A stretch of 53,080 nucleotides of DNA from Gammaproteobacteria bacterium (GTDB lineage Bacteria; Pseudomonadota; Gammaproteobacteria; GRL18), in assembly GCA_016744375.1 (NCBI GenBank), contig JADGEM010000028.1:1-53080 (forward strand). Reading direction: 5' to 3'. Position numbers and translations under genes: made by a program. The notes below the pieces were generated by a model, which was not told the DNA's origin, did no database searches, and saw only the letters and a program-made list of their open reading frames with translations. This document shows positions 9,513 to 18,761 of this stretch, in pieces; position 1 is the first letter of the stretch; every line of letters starts with the position of its first letter.

Positions 9513-10209
9513 GTTTTTTCTCCAATTCTTCTTGAGACATATGACGTTCCCAAACTTTGAGGTTTAAATGTTTGTCCTTAGCCTTCATTCGTTCAAGACC
9601 TGCTCTGACTGGTGGTATTGGCTGTGGTTTTCTAGCCATAAAAGGAGGTCGATGTGGATTATGGCAATGAGTACAGTTATATCTTACTTTCTCACCTTTC
9701 CAGAAATAAGCTCGTTTTCCATGAGCACCGTAATACCAGTCTTTTTGCCGGTTTGAATGACACTGACCACAGACCTTCCAGGAATCATTAAAATCAACTT
9801 TAGCATCACGTACTGTACGTAAATGATCACGATCCTTTGCATCATGACAGGTAAGACACCAGATCCGTCCTTCTCCGTGTTTTAATGAGACCTCATGTAC
9901 TGGGGCGAGCATGCGAGGAGATTCATTGGTTTCCCAGTTTTCATGACATTGAGAACAAGGATAAAAGGTTAGATGATCCTTGCGTGGAGGTACTATTGGT
10001 GGCGGCTTATCAGCGTACTGATTAAATGCTTTCTCAGGTTCAATCGCCGGATTAAATGTGATGCTTTTCGGAGCAGCCTGAGGTATAAGTTGTATATCCT
10101 CATCAGCATTTAACCAGAACGCTTTTTTCACTTCCTGCTCAAGGGCATAAGAATTCAGCGACATAAAAAAGAATAATATAAGCCCATATTTTTTCACATT
10201 GATAAACAT
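9505..10209 (-). CDS. Periplasmic tetrahaem cytochrome c
   Basis: About 234 residues with a signal peptide (hydrophobic ILFFFMSLNSYA) and four CXXCH haem-binding motifs: CSQCH (residue 85), CLTCH (118), CGQCH (147) and CTHCH (179). Extra histidines (VHE, HGE, HGK) could be distal ligands. The start at 10209 is set by an AGGAGG 8 nt upstream; the frame is open 12 codons further, but that extension would precede the ribosome binding site. It is likely the periplasmic electron acceptor or donor of the FeS/NrfD module encoded immediately downstream. Confidence 0.88.
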   Translation of the reverse strand: MFINVKKYGLILFFFMSLNSYALEQEVKKAFWLNADEDIQLIPQAAPKSITFNPAIEPEKAFNQYADKPPPIVPPRKDHLTFYPCSQCHENWETNESPRMLAPVHEVSLKHGEGRIWCLTCHDAKDRDHLRTVRDAKVDFNDSWKVCGQCHSNRQKDWYYGAHGKRAYFWKGEKVRYNCTHCHNPHRPPFMARKPQPIPPVRAGLERMKAKDKHLNLKVWERHMSQEELEKKHD

Positions 10210-10281
10210 CCTATCTTCCTCCTGGAGATGTCGACATCCGATCATTAATAACGATCAAAACTGATTTATAGAATTGAAGGC

Positions 10282-10626
10282 TCATTTCAGGTTTGCATAG
10301 AAAGCAGCTAAATTTTCCATATCTACATCACTCAAACCTTTTGCTATGGCTCCCATCATCGGATCTTTACGGGAATCATTTTTATAATCATGCATTGATT
10401 TTTTTAAATAACTTTGCAGTTGGCCCGACAACCGAGGAAAAGCAGGCTGTCCATTAGCTGCCTCTTTACCTTCCCCATTAAGACCGTGACAGCCTAAACA
10501 TACAGCCGATCTATTCTTGCCGGCCTCTGGATCACCACTTGCCTTTGCATCAGCTGCTGACACAAGAGAAGTTGTCATAATCAGAGTACAGGTCACGACC
10601 CATCTCAATAACGTTGGTATTGTCAT
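10282..10626 (-). CDS. Monohaem cytochrome c (c553-like)
   Basis: A 114-residue class I cytochrome c with a signal peptide ending about VSA-ADA. The haem site is CLGCH and the distal Met is in DPMMGAIAKGL. The fold is typical of the small soluble c553/cytochrome c4-half family that carries electrons to oxidases or between periplasmic complexes. It is the promoter-proximal gene of the six-gene operon, 72 bp before the tetrahaem cytochrome start. A palindrome shared with the sigma-54 regulon lies about 120 bp upstream of its start. Confidence 0.88.
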   Translation of the reverse strand: MTIPTLLRWVVTCTLIMTTSLVSAADAKASGDPEAGKNRSAVCLGCHGLNGEGKEAANGQPAFPRLSGQLQSYLKKSMHDYKNDSRKDPMMGAIAKGLSDVDMENLAAFYANLK

Positions 10627-10702
10627 TGCTTTTTCCTCAATTGGTTATATTGAAATCGAATATAAACATAAAAAAATTAAACACACAAGCCTTTGTTTTT
10701 TA

Positions 10703-10715
10703 TGACATATTGACA
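10703..10715. promoter_or_regulatory. Imperfect copy of the TGACA-N3-TGTCA operator
   Basis: TGACATATTGACA: the left half-site and TAT spacer match the perfect copy 43 bp away, and the right half has one change (TGACA for TGTCA). The spacing of 43 bp, about four helical turns, to the perfect copy would suit cooperative binding. Confidence 0.4.
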
Positions 10716-10745
10716 TGTGAAATTCGAGGTTACACATTTTTTTCC

Positions 10746-10758
10746 TGACATATTGTCA
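10746..10758. promoter_or_regulatory. Perfect TGACA-N3-TGTCA operator upstream of the cytochrome/SQR operon
   Basis: TGACATATTGTCA, a perfect 13-bp palindrome. The same element occurs at 18663 and 19718, where each is upstream of a sigma-54 promoter. The proposed binder is the NtrC-class regulator encoded at 15258-16679. Confidence 0.55.
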
Positions 10759-11272
10759 AAAGGCTATGATTCAAAAAAAGCAATAATTTAGCTGTATCAA
10801 TTCTATTTTGTATTTTTTTTATAAATTAATGGAGGGTATTTATTATGGTTCTAATTTATTACAGACAAGGATGTCTTATGAATAAAGGGATTGGTTGGTA
10901 AAAAATATATAATTAATTATTTAAATTTGAGAAATATTATAATTTCATAAACAATTAAATGTTATTAATATTTAACTTATTTTAAACATGCCATTTTGGC
11001 AGATATTAAATTTATTTATTAATAATTTGTTTAAAAAAATTATAATTTTTTTTAAACAGCTTAATTTTTAAAGACTAAAGAGCCATAATTATATTGATTC
11101 TCCTTATAGTAATAGAATGATTCAATATCATTTGTTTTCAATTTTAACTTTCATAAAACAAACATAGTTTGAATAAGAGTTCTTAACTTGTCGGCACTAT
11201 TATTGCTTTGATATAGAAACTAATGATCAATACACTATATTATCAACCGATAGAAAAGAAACTAATTCAACC

Positions 11273-11644
11273 ATGAGCACAAATACAATAACCACTGATG
11301 AAGCACTGGAACTATTAGTTGTTTTAATTAAAAGATTATTCGCTGATAAAATTCCATTAATGAAAAAAGAGCCCATAAAGCGTCGTTTTGAAAAAGACTT
11401 ATTCAGTCTGCTTAAAACTTTATCAGAGAAACCATCCACTGATATCAATAACTACCCTTTATGGATTCAACGCCTGGTTTACGAAATACTCACTCAATAT
11501 GTCATGTTTTATAGTTTACAACCAGGTCAGAAACTCAGTATTGATATGCTCCCCGATATGACTGAAGATGAGAAAATTACTGCTATTCTTTGCCATGATG
11601 TCATGCCTAATTCATGGCCTTACCCACAATCTGTTCCATTGTAA
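11273..11644 (+). CDS. Hypothetical protein
   Basis: A 123-residue soluble, acidic protein, not recognised. It is predicted mostly helical, with LELLVVLIKRLF near the N-terminus and a short proline-containing tail. It has no signal peptide, cysteine cluster or membrane segment. It is transcribed alone, divergent from the cytochrome operon, and no clear ribosome binding site precedes the ATG. It looks coding because the frame is uninterrupted and the composition is protein-like in an otherwise AT-rich, stop-dense stretch. Confidence 0.6.
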   Translation: MSTNTITTDEALELLVVLIKRLFADKIPLMKKEPIKRRFEKDLFSLLKTLSEKPSTDINNYPLWIQRLVYEILTQYVMFYSLQPGQKLSIDMLPDMTEDEKITAILCHDVMPNSWPYPQSVPL

Positions 11645-11738
11645 TTTTTATAATAAAAGTAAAGTATAGATGTGGTCGATTGGGGGATTCATTGACACTC
11701 AGAGGGCTTAAAAAACACATTTCTGGAAACACTATGAA

Positions 11739-12731
11739 CTACAAGTAATAACACAGTATCAATCCCGATATCAGGCCGGTTAAAAAAGGATGGGTTGTCA
11801 GCCAGAGTATCGGCAAAGAAATAACACGAACAAGTGTCAGTAAAAAAGTCAATAGCTGCGGTTTTTCAACTGGTTGATTCCAGTCTAAATGGGTTAATCT
11901 TTCTACAAATCCCTGCTGAACACATCCTTCAAGACTAAACACATGAATATCATCACAGGAAAGACGGGCCAATCTTAAATCCCGAGAAAATTCACTCCAG
12001 CTTAATGGTATCTGATTCATACCATTTAGCTCGACTCCTCCCCCGGTTGAGCCCACAGCGACAGAATCCGCCCCACAGGCATAATTGCATAACACCGCAG
12101 CACCATAAGGCCGGAAAAAGCTTGAATAAAGCATAATCACACGTCGATTAGCCGGAACATCCGTTACACCTAATACACGTGAAAAAATACAGGATCCTGC
12201 CTTACGATCATCTTCCATAAACAAAAACTCATAACTATCCACTGAAAAACCATCATTTTTCATTCGAGTCACAAGCGCATGATAAGTTTTACAGGCATCC
12301 TCAAAACATTTTTTTCTAAATAATCGTTTAAATATTACAGGAATTATGCGTGATTTATGAGTCAGTAAATGTTGAAATTCACTGATATCCGGCTCAATAT
12401 CTACACCCAGTCCAGCCCATCGTAAATTATGCTCGCTGGTCCATTTAAGAAATTCTTCATAACCTGAAACCGCCTGCTCAGCATTAGTCATGTTATACCA
12501 ATAACCTTGTTCCATTGACAATAATTGCCAGGCAATGACCGGAATTCCATTTTTATTTAACAGGCGAACAACACGGACCCTCTCATCACTAAAATCCAAA
12601 ATACCGAGACTGATTGAAGCACTGAGTGTTTGCAAACATTTAATAAGTCCGGGATCTGAAAAAAGTGCTTCTAGATCTTTACCATAGAGCTCACAGAAAA
12701 AAGTCAGTTTATCAGGAGTGCCCATTAGCAT
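11739..12731 (-). CDS. Hypothetical protein, possible TIM-barrel with C-terminal membrane anchor
   Basis: A 330-residue protein of unknown function. The central part has strand-like segments seen in TIM-barrel glycosidases or deacetylases (NGIPVIAWQLL, WAGLGVDIEPDISEF, SYEFLFMEDDR, RRVIMLYSSFF, GADSVAVGSTGG), with DIEPD resembling an acidic catalytic loop. The C-terminal 40 residues form two hydrophobic segments, suggesting a membrane-anchored protein with a cytoplasmic barrel. Its ATG overlaps the stop of the small upstream gene (the stop lies inside ATGCTAATG), implying translational coupling. The catalytic assignment is only suggestive. Confidence 0.65.
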   Translation of the reverse strand: MLMGTPDKLTFFCELYGKDLEALFSDPGLIKCLQTLSASISLGILDFSDERVRVVRLLNKNGIPVIAWQLLSMEQGYWYNMTNAEQAVSGYEEFLKWTSEHNLRWAGLGVDIEPDISEFQHLLTHKSRIIPVIFKRLFRKKCFEDACKTYHALVTRMKNDGFSVDSYEFLFMEDDRKAGSCIFSRVLGVTDVPANRRVIMLYSSFFRPYGAAVLCNYACGADSVAVGSTGGGVELNGMNQIPLSWSEFSRDLRLARLSCDDIHVFSLEGCVQQGFVERLTHLDWNQPVEKPQLLTFLLTLVRVISLPILWLTTHPFLTGLISGLILCYYL

Positions 12732-12886
12732 GGTGCTAATGGCAATAATAAGGTCTCTGTCATTGATAAACCCGGCCGATATTCTGGAATACGAATCTGA
12801 TAAGTACCATTAGCACTATGCTTATCATAAGCTTCTTTGACGAAATTCAGCCACACTTTATGTTCAGATATTGCTTCTTTTGGCAT
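12725..12886 (-). CDS. Small hypothetical protein coupled to the downstream barrel protein
   Basis: A 53-residue ORF that starts MPKEAISEHKVWLNF. The chosen ATG has an AAGG 8 nt upstream; the frame opens at an upstream TTG (12913) with no such site. Its TAA overlaps the ATG of the next gene. I recognise no family. I considered a frameshifted N-terminus of the downstream gene, but the overlap looks like normal coupling. Confidence 0.5.
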   Translation of the reverse strand: MPKEAISEHKVWLNFVKEAYDKHSANGTYQIRIPEYRPGLSMTETLLLPLAPC

Positions 12887-13031
12887 TAAGAGCACCTTAA
12901 ATATTATATTCAACTTAAACTTCTATACGTATTATATTAAAGCAAGCAAAGTACATACCAAAAAAAATATCAGATTAAAATGCTGTAAAGATGGGCAGTA
13001 TAAATTAAGATTACAGGATCACAAGGCCTAT

Positions 13032-15050
13032 TTATTCGTCTGATTTTTTATAAAAATGATAAGTACTTCGACCATTATCTTTAGCCTTATATAAGGCGAG
13101 ATCAGACATGCGAATTAATTGCTCAGTATTTGATGAATCATCAGGATAGAAGCTAATGCCAATACTGACACTGACCTGTAGAATAAAACCTTCAACTTCA
13201 TAAGGTTGTTTGATAAGGTCAAGAATTTTTTCTACAGGTCTGTGTGCAGAATCAGGGGTTTCAATGTGGTTCAGGATAATCGCAAATTCATCACCACCTA
13301 AACGCGCGATGACATCAGTTTCACGACAGGACTGTTTCATGAGTTGTGCTATCGTCACCAGTAAGGCATCCCCTACCTGATGCCCATAAGTATCATTAAT
13401 GTTCTTAAAATAATCCAGATCAAGCATCAGCAGGGCAAACCGTCTATTTGTTCTTTTTGCCCATTTAACTGCATCAATCAGGCTTTTATCAAATTGGTGG
13501 CGGTTAGCCAGACCCGTTAATTGATCAGTCATCGCCAGGAGGCGAATTCTATCTTCATCCAATTTTCTTTGTGTAATATCACGAAATAATAAAACAGCAC
13601 CAATCACTTCGCCGTTTTCTTCTATCGGAGATGCCGTATATTCAACAGGGAAACTAGAACCATCTTTACGCCAGAAAATCTCATTATCCAGTGTTATGCT
13701 TTTTCCGCTGATCATAACTTTCCCGACAGGGCATTCATCCATAGGATATTTGCTGCCATCAACTCTGGTATGATGAATCAAATCATGCTGATTACGACCA
13801 ATCATCTCTGTTTCTGTCCAACCAATAAGTCGAGTAGCTGTCTGATTTATAAATGTAGTATTACCTTCTGTATCAATACCATAAATACCATCACCTGAAG
13901 AATCAAGTATCAATTGATTTTGTTTTAATAAGTTTTTAATTTTTTGATCATCACGGCGCAGTTTATCAATCGCCTCATTGAAAAAATCTCCAACTTCAGT
14001 GAGTTCATTTTGACCAGGCATATGAATATAGGTATCCATATTGCCATTTTGAATATCATTAATACCTTTTAAAAGACAGCTGGTCCCTTCATTTACAATT
14101 TTCCCCAATGAGCGATTCGTCAGAAAATACACAAGAATGACAATAATAGTAATACCTGCCAGTATGATAAATGCATGATTTAATGCTTCTTCTACATTAT
14201 TGGCAGCTTGCCTGGTATTATGTCGGAGTTGTGTTTGTATCTCATTAACAATAGTTTGTTTGAAACGCTGCAACTCTGAGGATAAACGATCGAGTAAAAG
14301 ATTAAGTTCATCACTGATGTTTATTATGTTCAGACTTTGTAGATAGGCTGATTGGAATGAATCATCAATTTGTTTAAGGGCTTTTATCTCAGTATTTGAC
14401 ATATCAGCCTGATACAATTTTTCCATCAATAGATGATATTCAGCATAGCAATCTTTAAAATTTTTTTGACAGGTTTGATCAACAGCCTGTACGTAATTAT
14501 AGATAAAGAAAAACGAATCTGACATTTTACTTTTAAGCTCATAGACCGTTTTCAAATGATCCGCTGGATGATTATTTTTTAACAACAAAGGGACTATCTG
14601 TTTATCCAGCATGAGGCGTATTTTAGCGGCTTTTTCACGTAAATCTCGTAATAAAGAGACTTGTTCTTTTGATATTAAACTTATCTTATCCACCAGAGCT
14701 TTCATTTCCATATAGATCAGTAAAGAGGTTTGAATCAATTTAATTTCTTTATCAGTTTTGGAATGCTCCAGTGCAATGCTGGCATAATGTTCAAAGTTTA
14801 GATGTGAGTTTTGTATAGCAGTCAAACTAGCTGGATCTTGTTTTATGACGTATTCAAGAATACTACGAGTCATCTCCCCACTACGAATCTCCATTTCCAA
14901 TACAGCCTGTTCAAGAGGCAATTCAACATCAGAAAGGTGATGGCTGTCTCTTTGAATACGCAGAAAACTTATCGTAGCAACAATAAATGCCACAATAACC
15001 AAGATGGTGACCACAATGAAATTAAGCTTAAGTTGTTGGTCGATCTTCAT
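13032..15050 (-). CDS. Membrane PAS-GGDEF diguanylate cyclase
   Basis: 672 residues. An N-terminal transmembrane segment (about 10-30), a long helical extracytoplasmic sensor (about 30-280, with a cysteine pair TCQKNFKDC), a second membrane segment (ILAGITIIVILVYFL), a HAMP region, a PAS/PAC domain (LILDSSGDGIYGIDTEG to AVLLFRDITQRK) and a C-terminal GGDEF domain. The active-site motif is intact (RLGGDEFAIIL), and an RETD five residues before GGDEF is the allosteric I-site, so it should make c-di-GMP with product inhibition. There is no EAL domain. It is monocistronic as far as I can see and lies beside the haem-sensor two-component operon. Confidence 0.92.
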   Translation of the reverse strand: MKIDQQLKLNFIVVTILVIVAFIVATISFLRIQRDSHHLSDVELPLEQAVLEMEIRSGEMTRSILEYVIKQDPASLTAIQNSHLNFEHYASIALEHSKTDKEIKLIQTSLLIYMEMKALVDKISLISKEQVSLLRDLREKAAKIRLMLDKQIVPLLLKNNHPADHLKTVYELKSKMSDSFFFIYNYVQAVDQTCQKNFKDCYAEYHLLMEKLYQADMSNTEIKALKQIDDSFQSAYLQSLNIINISDELNLLLDRLSSELQRFKQTIVNEIQTQLRHNTRQAANNVEEALNHAFIILAGITIIVILVYFLTNRSLGKIVNEGTSCLLKGINDIQNGNMDTYIHMPGQNELTEVGDFFNEAIDKLRRDDQKIKNLLKQNQLILDSSGDGIYGIDTEGNTTFINQTATRLIGWTETEMIGRNQHDLIHHTRVDGSKYPMDECPVGKVMISGKSITLDNEIFWRKDGSSFPVEYTASPIEENGEVIGAVLLFRDITQRKLDEDRIRLLAMTDQLTGLANRHQFDKSLIDAVKWAKRTNRRFALLMLDLDYFKNINDTYGHQVGDALLVTIAQLMKQSCRETDVIARLGGDEFAIILNHIETPDSAHRPVEKILDLIKQPYEVEGFILQVSVSIGISFYPDDSSNTEQLIRMSDLALYKAKDNGRSTYHFYKKSDE

Positions 15051-15257
15051 AGGTTAATTTTATTCATATTTGTGCCGCAGTCAGTATCTCTGACATTCAA
15101 ATGATCAAAAATTATTCATTATTTGGGAATGGAACTAAAATTTAGATTCTAAATCGCAACAATCAAGAATTTTATCTTTTGTATAGTATAACAAATAGAA
15201 ATGGAATGTGCGCAAAAAAATGGCTATGCGCATTACTATTACTTACTTTATGACTTT

Positions 15258-16679
15258 TTAGGCATCAAGAAGACCATGAACCGCATCAGTTGAACGACGC
15301 TGCTGATTTGTATTGCAAGACATAACTTCTTCGGTCAGCTTATACTTACTGATCAGACGATACACCTGACGTTCACTGATCCCCATCACTTGAGCAATAG
15401 TGGTTCGATGGCCTGCATGTTTTTCTAATAAGAATTTTAAATAGCAGGCTTCTATTTCCTCAAGGGTCGGGTCGTCACCGGCTTCGATATCGAGGTGAAA
15501 GCCACTTTTTGTTTGCTCACAACCTTTCAGGTTAAAGTGCTTTCCACGAATAATTTTATTCTTTCGTGACAGAATAATTGCCCGCTCCACCATATTTTTA
15601 AGTTCACGCACATTACCAGGCCAGTCATAGGCGATAAGTTTACGCATTGCTTCTTTAGCCACTGTTTTTTGAACACACATAGAAAAAGAATGATTGCGAA
15701 TAAAGTGTTCAACCAGAAAAGGAATATCATCCCGACGTTCTCTTAATGGGGGGGTATAGATATTAAAGGCATCCAGACGATAATAGAGATCAGCCCGAAA
15801 GTCTTCCGTTTCAGACATCTTCTTCAAATCACGATTAGTGGCAGCGACAATTCTCACATCAGATGTCAGATCGCGGTTTCCACCCACACGCCGAAACTTT
15901 CCAGTTTCCAGAACACGCAGTAGTTTTGCCTGAATAACTGGTGGAATTTCACCAATCTCATCAAGAAATAATGTACCGCCAGAGGCTCCTTCAATCAGGC
16001 CTTTTTTCTTGCCATCTGCCCCGGTAAAAGCACCTTTTTCATGGCCAAATAATTCCGATTCAAATAAACTTTCCTGCAGGGTACAGCAATCAACTGCCAC
16101 AAAATTTTTCTCAGCTCGTAGACTCTGTTCATGTATGGCTCTGGCAACCAGTTCTTTACCCGCGCCACTTTCACCTAAAACAAGGACATTCATATCACTT
16201 GGAGCCACTGCATCAATTAATTCTTTAGCTTGTTCCAGAGCAGGACTTTGACCAATCATAAAGGGATGTTTGTCATTCTGTGCTTTCATGCGTGATTTGC
16301 AGAATTTATGATCCGCTTTCAAAGCAGCGGCTTCCAGTACCCGCTGAACAATCAATGTCAGTTCTTCCGGACTCACGGGTTTAGTGAGATAATGCGCCGC
16401 ACCCGCATGTATGGCTTCCACTGCATTTTTCACTGTACCATAGGCTGTCAGCACAATCACAGGCTGAGATTCAATGATTTTTGGTAACTCATGAATGCAG
16501 TCACCATCAGGAAGGCGCATGTCCGATATGATCAAATCCGGCTCATGCTTATCAAGATATTTCCTTGCAAGCCCGAGACTATTGACCCCTAAAGCCGTAT
16601 GCCCCATGTTTTCCAATTGGTTAACAATCATCTGGTTCACCAGATCATCATCTTCAATAACTAAGATATTGCCATTCAT
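15258..16679 (-). CDS. Sigma-54-dependent response regulator (NtrC class)
   Basis: 473 residues. Receiver domain with phospho-acceptor Asp in LIISDMRLPDGD and conserved TAYG and LTKPVSPEE. AAA+ domain with Walker A (GESGAGKE), the sigma-54-contacting GAFTGA loop, Walker B (GGTLFLDEIGEI) and R-finger region. C-terminal Fis-type HTH (TIAQVMGISERQVYRLISKYKL). It should bind palindromic upstream sites and activate RpoN-RNA polymerase. It overlaps the kinase gene by 4 bp (ATGA). Strong sigma-54 promoters preceded by TGACA-N3-TGTCA occur at 18762 and 19954, so it is the obvious candidate activator of the neighbouring plus-strand genes. The linkage is inferred. Confidence 0.93.
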   Translation of the reverse strand: MNGNILVIEDDDLVNQMIVNQLENMGHTALGVNSLGLARKYLDKHEPDLIISDMRLPDGDCIHELPKIIESQPVIVLTAYGTVKNAVEAIHAGAAHYLTKPVSPEELTLIVQRVLEAAALKADHKFCKSRMKAQNDKHPFMIGQSPALEQAKELIDAVAPSDMNVLVLGESGAGKELVARAIHEQSLRAEKNFVAVDCCTLQESLFESELFGHEKGAFTGADGKKKGLIEGASGGTLFLDEIGEIPPVIQAKLLRVLETGKFRRVGGNRDLTSDVRIVAATNRDLKKMSETEDFRADLYYRLDAFNIYTPPLRERRDDIPFLVEHFIRNHSFSMCVQKTVAKEAMRKLIAYDWPGNVRELKNMVERAIILSRKNKIIRGKHFNLKGCEQTKSGFHLDIEAGDDPTLEEIEACYLKFLLEKHAGHRTTIAQVMGISERQVYRLISKYKLTEEVMSCNTNQQRRSTDAVHGLLDA

Positions 16680-18553
16680 TTTTTCAACCTCTCGATGGAA
16701 GCTTCGGGAATCTTCACAATAAAGCAGCTTCCCCGACCTAATTGACTCTCTACTTCAAGTACTCCGTCACAGCTTTTCACAATAGCTTGAGAGATAGGTA
16801 AACCTAATCCTGTACCATGAATATTATCGGCACGTCGACTGAAGAAAGGCATAAATATACTACCTAGATTCTCTTTAGAGATACCAATGCCATTATCTTC
16901 TAAGCGAACAATGATTATTCCATCTTCCTTTGTACCAGTAATTTTAAGAACACCACCATTAGGCATGGCATGAAAAGCATTTTGTATCAAGTTAAGAAAT
17001 ACCATGCGTATTTCACTCTCACTGGCAAAAACGCGTAAGAGCTGCTCCGGGAATGATTCAACAATTTCAATGGATGACTCATCTGCATCCCATTTTACAA
17101 GACTATATATATCCTGTACTGCTTTATGAATATCGACTAATTCCTGCTGACCTAATGGTGCTGCACTAAGACGAAGAAGACGATCAGTCATCTGGATACA
17201 TTGATCCATTGATTGTTCCGCAATGTCCAGATAATTATTAATTGCGGGAGAACGTCTTTCCTCATCACTATGGGCACGCCTTTTATCCTCAATAGTCAAT
17301 TTCAATGAATTTAATGCTAATTTCATTGAACTCAAAGGATTGTATATTTCATGAGCGACATTTGCAGCCAGGCGACCCAGCTCTGATAAGCGTTGCTCAT
17401 GGGTAAATCGGACTTCGTGGGTAAGATCACGGATTGACTCAACCATCAGAGTCTTCTCTTTACCATCTTTGATAATCACCATAGGTGCCGCAAAAATTTC
17501 AACATCCAGAATCGTGCCATCACATTGAGTATGCTGGCGAACCACTTTAAATGGCTCTCCGGATTTTTGAACTTCCTTCAGAGAACAGTTGACTAAATCA
17601 GATGGGCAAGGTGAATCGAGATTTTGTGTGGCTGTATAGCATTTTTCATTAACCCAGTACTTAGCTGCACAGCCAGTCTGTTCACGAAAAGTCCGATTGA
17701 CCAGCAGCATGTTAAAATCTTCATCAATAATGCGTAAGCCATCAGGAATAGCATCCACCATGGCTTGCAAAAAAATTTGTTCCTCTTCCAGATCGCGCAT
17801 GCTGGATTGAAGGTTTGCAGCCATAAAATTGAAGGTATCACCCAATACAGATAACTCATCATTGCCCGGGAGTTTAACTCGAGTATCCAGCTGACCTTTT
17901 GCCAGAGAATGGCTGGCATTACTTAATATTTCCACTGAACGCAAAATATATCGATGAATAAACCACCAGCCACCAATCAGGTTGATGACAACTATCAATG
18001 CACCAGCGCCCATGAGGACCAGGGTGGTATCACGTGCTTTATGTCGAATAGAAGAGGCTTCATAATCCACCAGCAAAATACCATTAACCGGATTCTCCCT
18101 CACTTTTCCATGGCATTCCTTACATTGAGGTTTGTTGTGTACAGGTCTGATGCTGCGCAGAACTTCAATACCCTGTTCATCCTGAATAAAATTGGTTTTT
18201 GGCTGGCGTTCATGAATCCATTCGCCTTTCAGCTTTCGATTAATATATTGCGGATGACTGGAGAAGCGCACTTGTCCCTCAGGGTTGACAATCATTACAC
18301 TCTTAATATTTTCTTGCTTCCCTAAGCGCTGCACAATATTAGTCAAGCCTTCCAGATCACGCTTGAGCATGGCATTTTCCAATGAAGATTGCAGCAGGTT
18401 ATTGACATCTCGAGCCGCCTGGGCACGCTCCCCCTCCAGTTCAGACTGATAAAAAGTCAAAAACAGGCCCAGAAAAACCAGTGAACTGATAAAAAACCCA
18501 GCAATAGTAGCCACTGTAAATTTGTAATTAAGGCTTTTTACTAATTTAGTCAT
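16676..18553 (-). CDS. Sensor histidine kinase with periplasmic c-type haem motif
   Basis: About 625 residues. A transmembrane segment (about 12-34), a periplasmic sensor domain containing CKECH (C144, C147, H148) preceded by RPVHNKPQ, a second membrane segment (about 172-195), HAMP, a PAS domain (AMVDAIPDGLRIIDEDF), HisKA (NVAHEIYNPLSSMKL) and HATPase with DNGIGISKEN and GTGLGLPIS. The CXXCH suggests covalent haem, so the signal could be redox state, O2, NO or a sulfur species. The cytoplasmic PAS also contains several cysteines. The frame opens at a TTG (18571); the ATG at 18553, behind GGGAG, is preferred. It is the cognate kinase of the NtrC-class regulator. Confidence 0.92.
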   Translation of the reverse strand: MTKLVKSLNYKFTVATIAGFFISSLVFLGLFLTFYQSELEGERAQAARDVNNLLQSSLENAMLKRDLEGLTNIVQRLGKQENIKSVMIVNPEGQVRFSSHPQYINRKLKGEWIHERQPKTNFIQDEQGIEVLRSIRPVHNKPQCKECHGKVRENPVNGILLVDYEASSIRHKARDTTLVLMGAGALIVVINLIGGWWFIHRYILRSVEILSNASHSLAKGQLDTRVKLPGNDELSVLGDTFNFMAANLQSSMRDLEEEQIFLQAMVDAIPDGLRIIDEDFNMLLVNRTFREQTGCAAKYWVNEKCYTATQNLDSPCPSDLVNCSLKEVQKSGEPFKVVRQHTQCDGTILDVEIFAAPMVIIKDGKEKTLMVESIRDLTHEVRFTHEQRLSELGRLAANVAHEIYNPLSSMKLALNSLKLTIEDKRRAHSDEERRSPAINNYLDIAEQSMDQCIQMTDRLLRLSAAPLGQQELVDIHKAVQDIYSLVKWDADESSIEIVESFPEQLLRVFASESEIRMVFLNLIQNAFHAMPNGGVLKITGTKEDGIIIVRLEDNGIGISKENLGSIFMPFFSRRADNIHGTGLGLPISQAIVKSCDGVLEVESQLGRGSCFIVKIPEASIERLKK

Positions 18554-18634
18554 AACTATACAATCTCCCAAAGCACACCTGTTAAACCACTCAAATGCGC
18601 TAATGCACTGGGTACTTTCCGGTACTTTATTGCC

Positions 18635-18640
18635 ATTATA
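18635..18640 (-). promoter_or_regulatory. Candidate -10 element for the two-component operon
   Basis: TATAAT on the minus strand, about 82 bp before the kinase start. I find no good -35 hexamer at normal spacing. The TGACA-N3-TGTCA palindrome lies just upstream (18663-18675), so activator binding could also affect this promoter. Confidence 0.35.
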
Positions 18641-18662
18641 CTAATGAAAAAAAATATATCCC

Positions 18663-18675
18663 TGACATTTTGTCA
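18663..18675. promoter_or_regulatory. Upstream activator site, TGACA-N3-TGTCA
   Basis: TGACATTTTGTCA, a perfect-arm 13-bp palindrome centred about 93 bp before the -24 element of the sigma-54 promoter at 18762. That is the normal distance for an enhancer-binding protein. It sits in the divergent region between the two-component operon and the secreted-repeat gene. Confidence 0.65.
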
Positions 18676-18761
18676 TATATGTAAAAAAAATCAGCCATAT
18701 CATCACATTAGTTGCAAAAAATACCCTTTAATAGTGCAAGTATTCAACACAATGATATTAA

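Larger units (their letters stand above)
10627..11272. other. AT-rich intergenic region with two regulator half-palindromes
   Basis: About 645 bp without a gene. It is the divergent promoter region between the cytochrome/SQR operon (minus) and the small gene at 11273 (plus). Two TGACA-type operator candidates lie at 10703-10715 and 10746-10758. The rest is very AT-rich sequence with long A and T runs. I found no sigma-54 -24/-12 element for the minus-strand operon. A sigma-70-like pair (TTGTGT, 17 nt, TTATAT on the minus strand) is possible but weak. Confidence 0.5.

Noticed and set aside
10627-10760. Sigma-54 promoter for the cytochrome/SQR operon
   Set aside because: No GG-N10-GC pair on the minus strand in this interval, although the activator palindrome is present.
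12725-12731. Frameshift joining the small ORF to the downstream barrel protein
   Set aside because: A start/stop overlap is a normal arrangement for coupled genes, and the alternative frame gives no better continuity.
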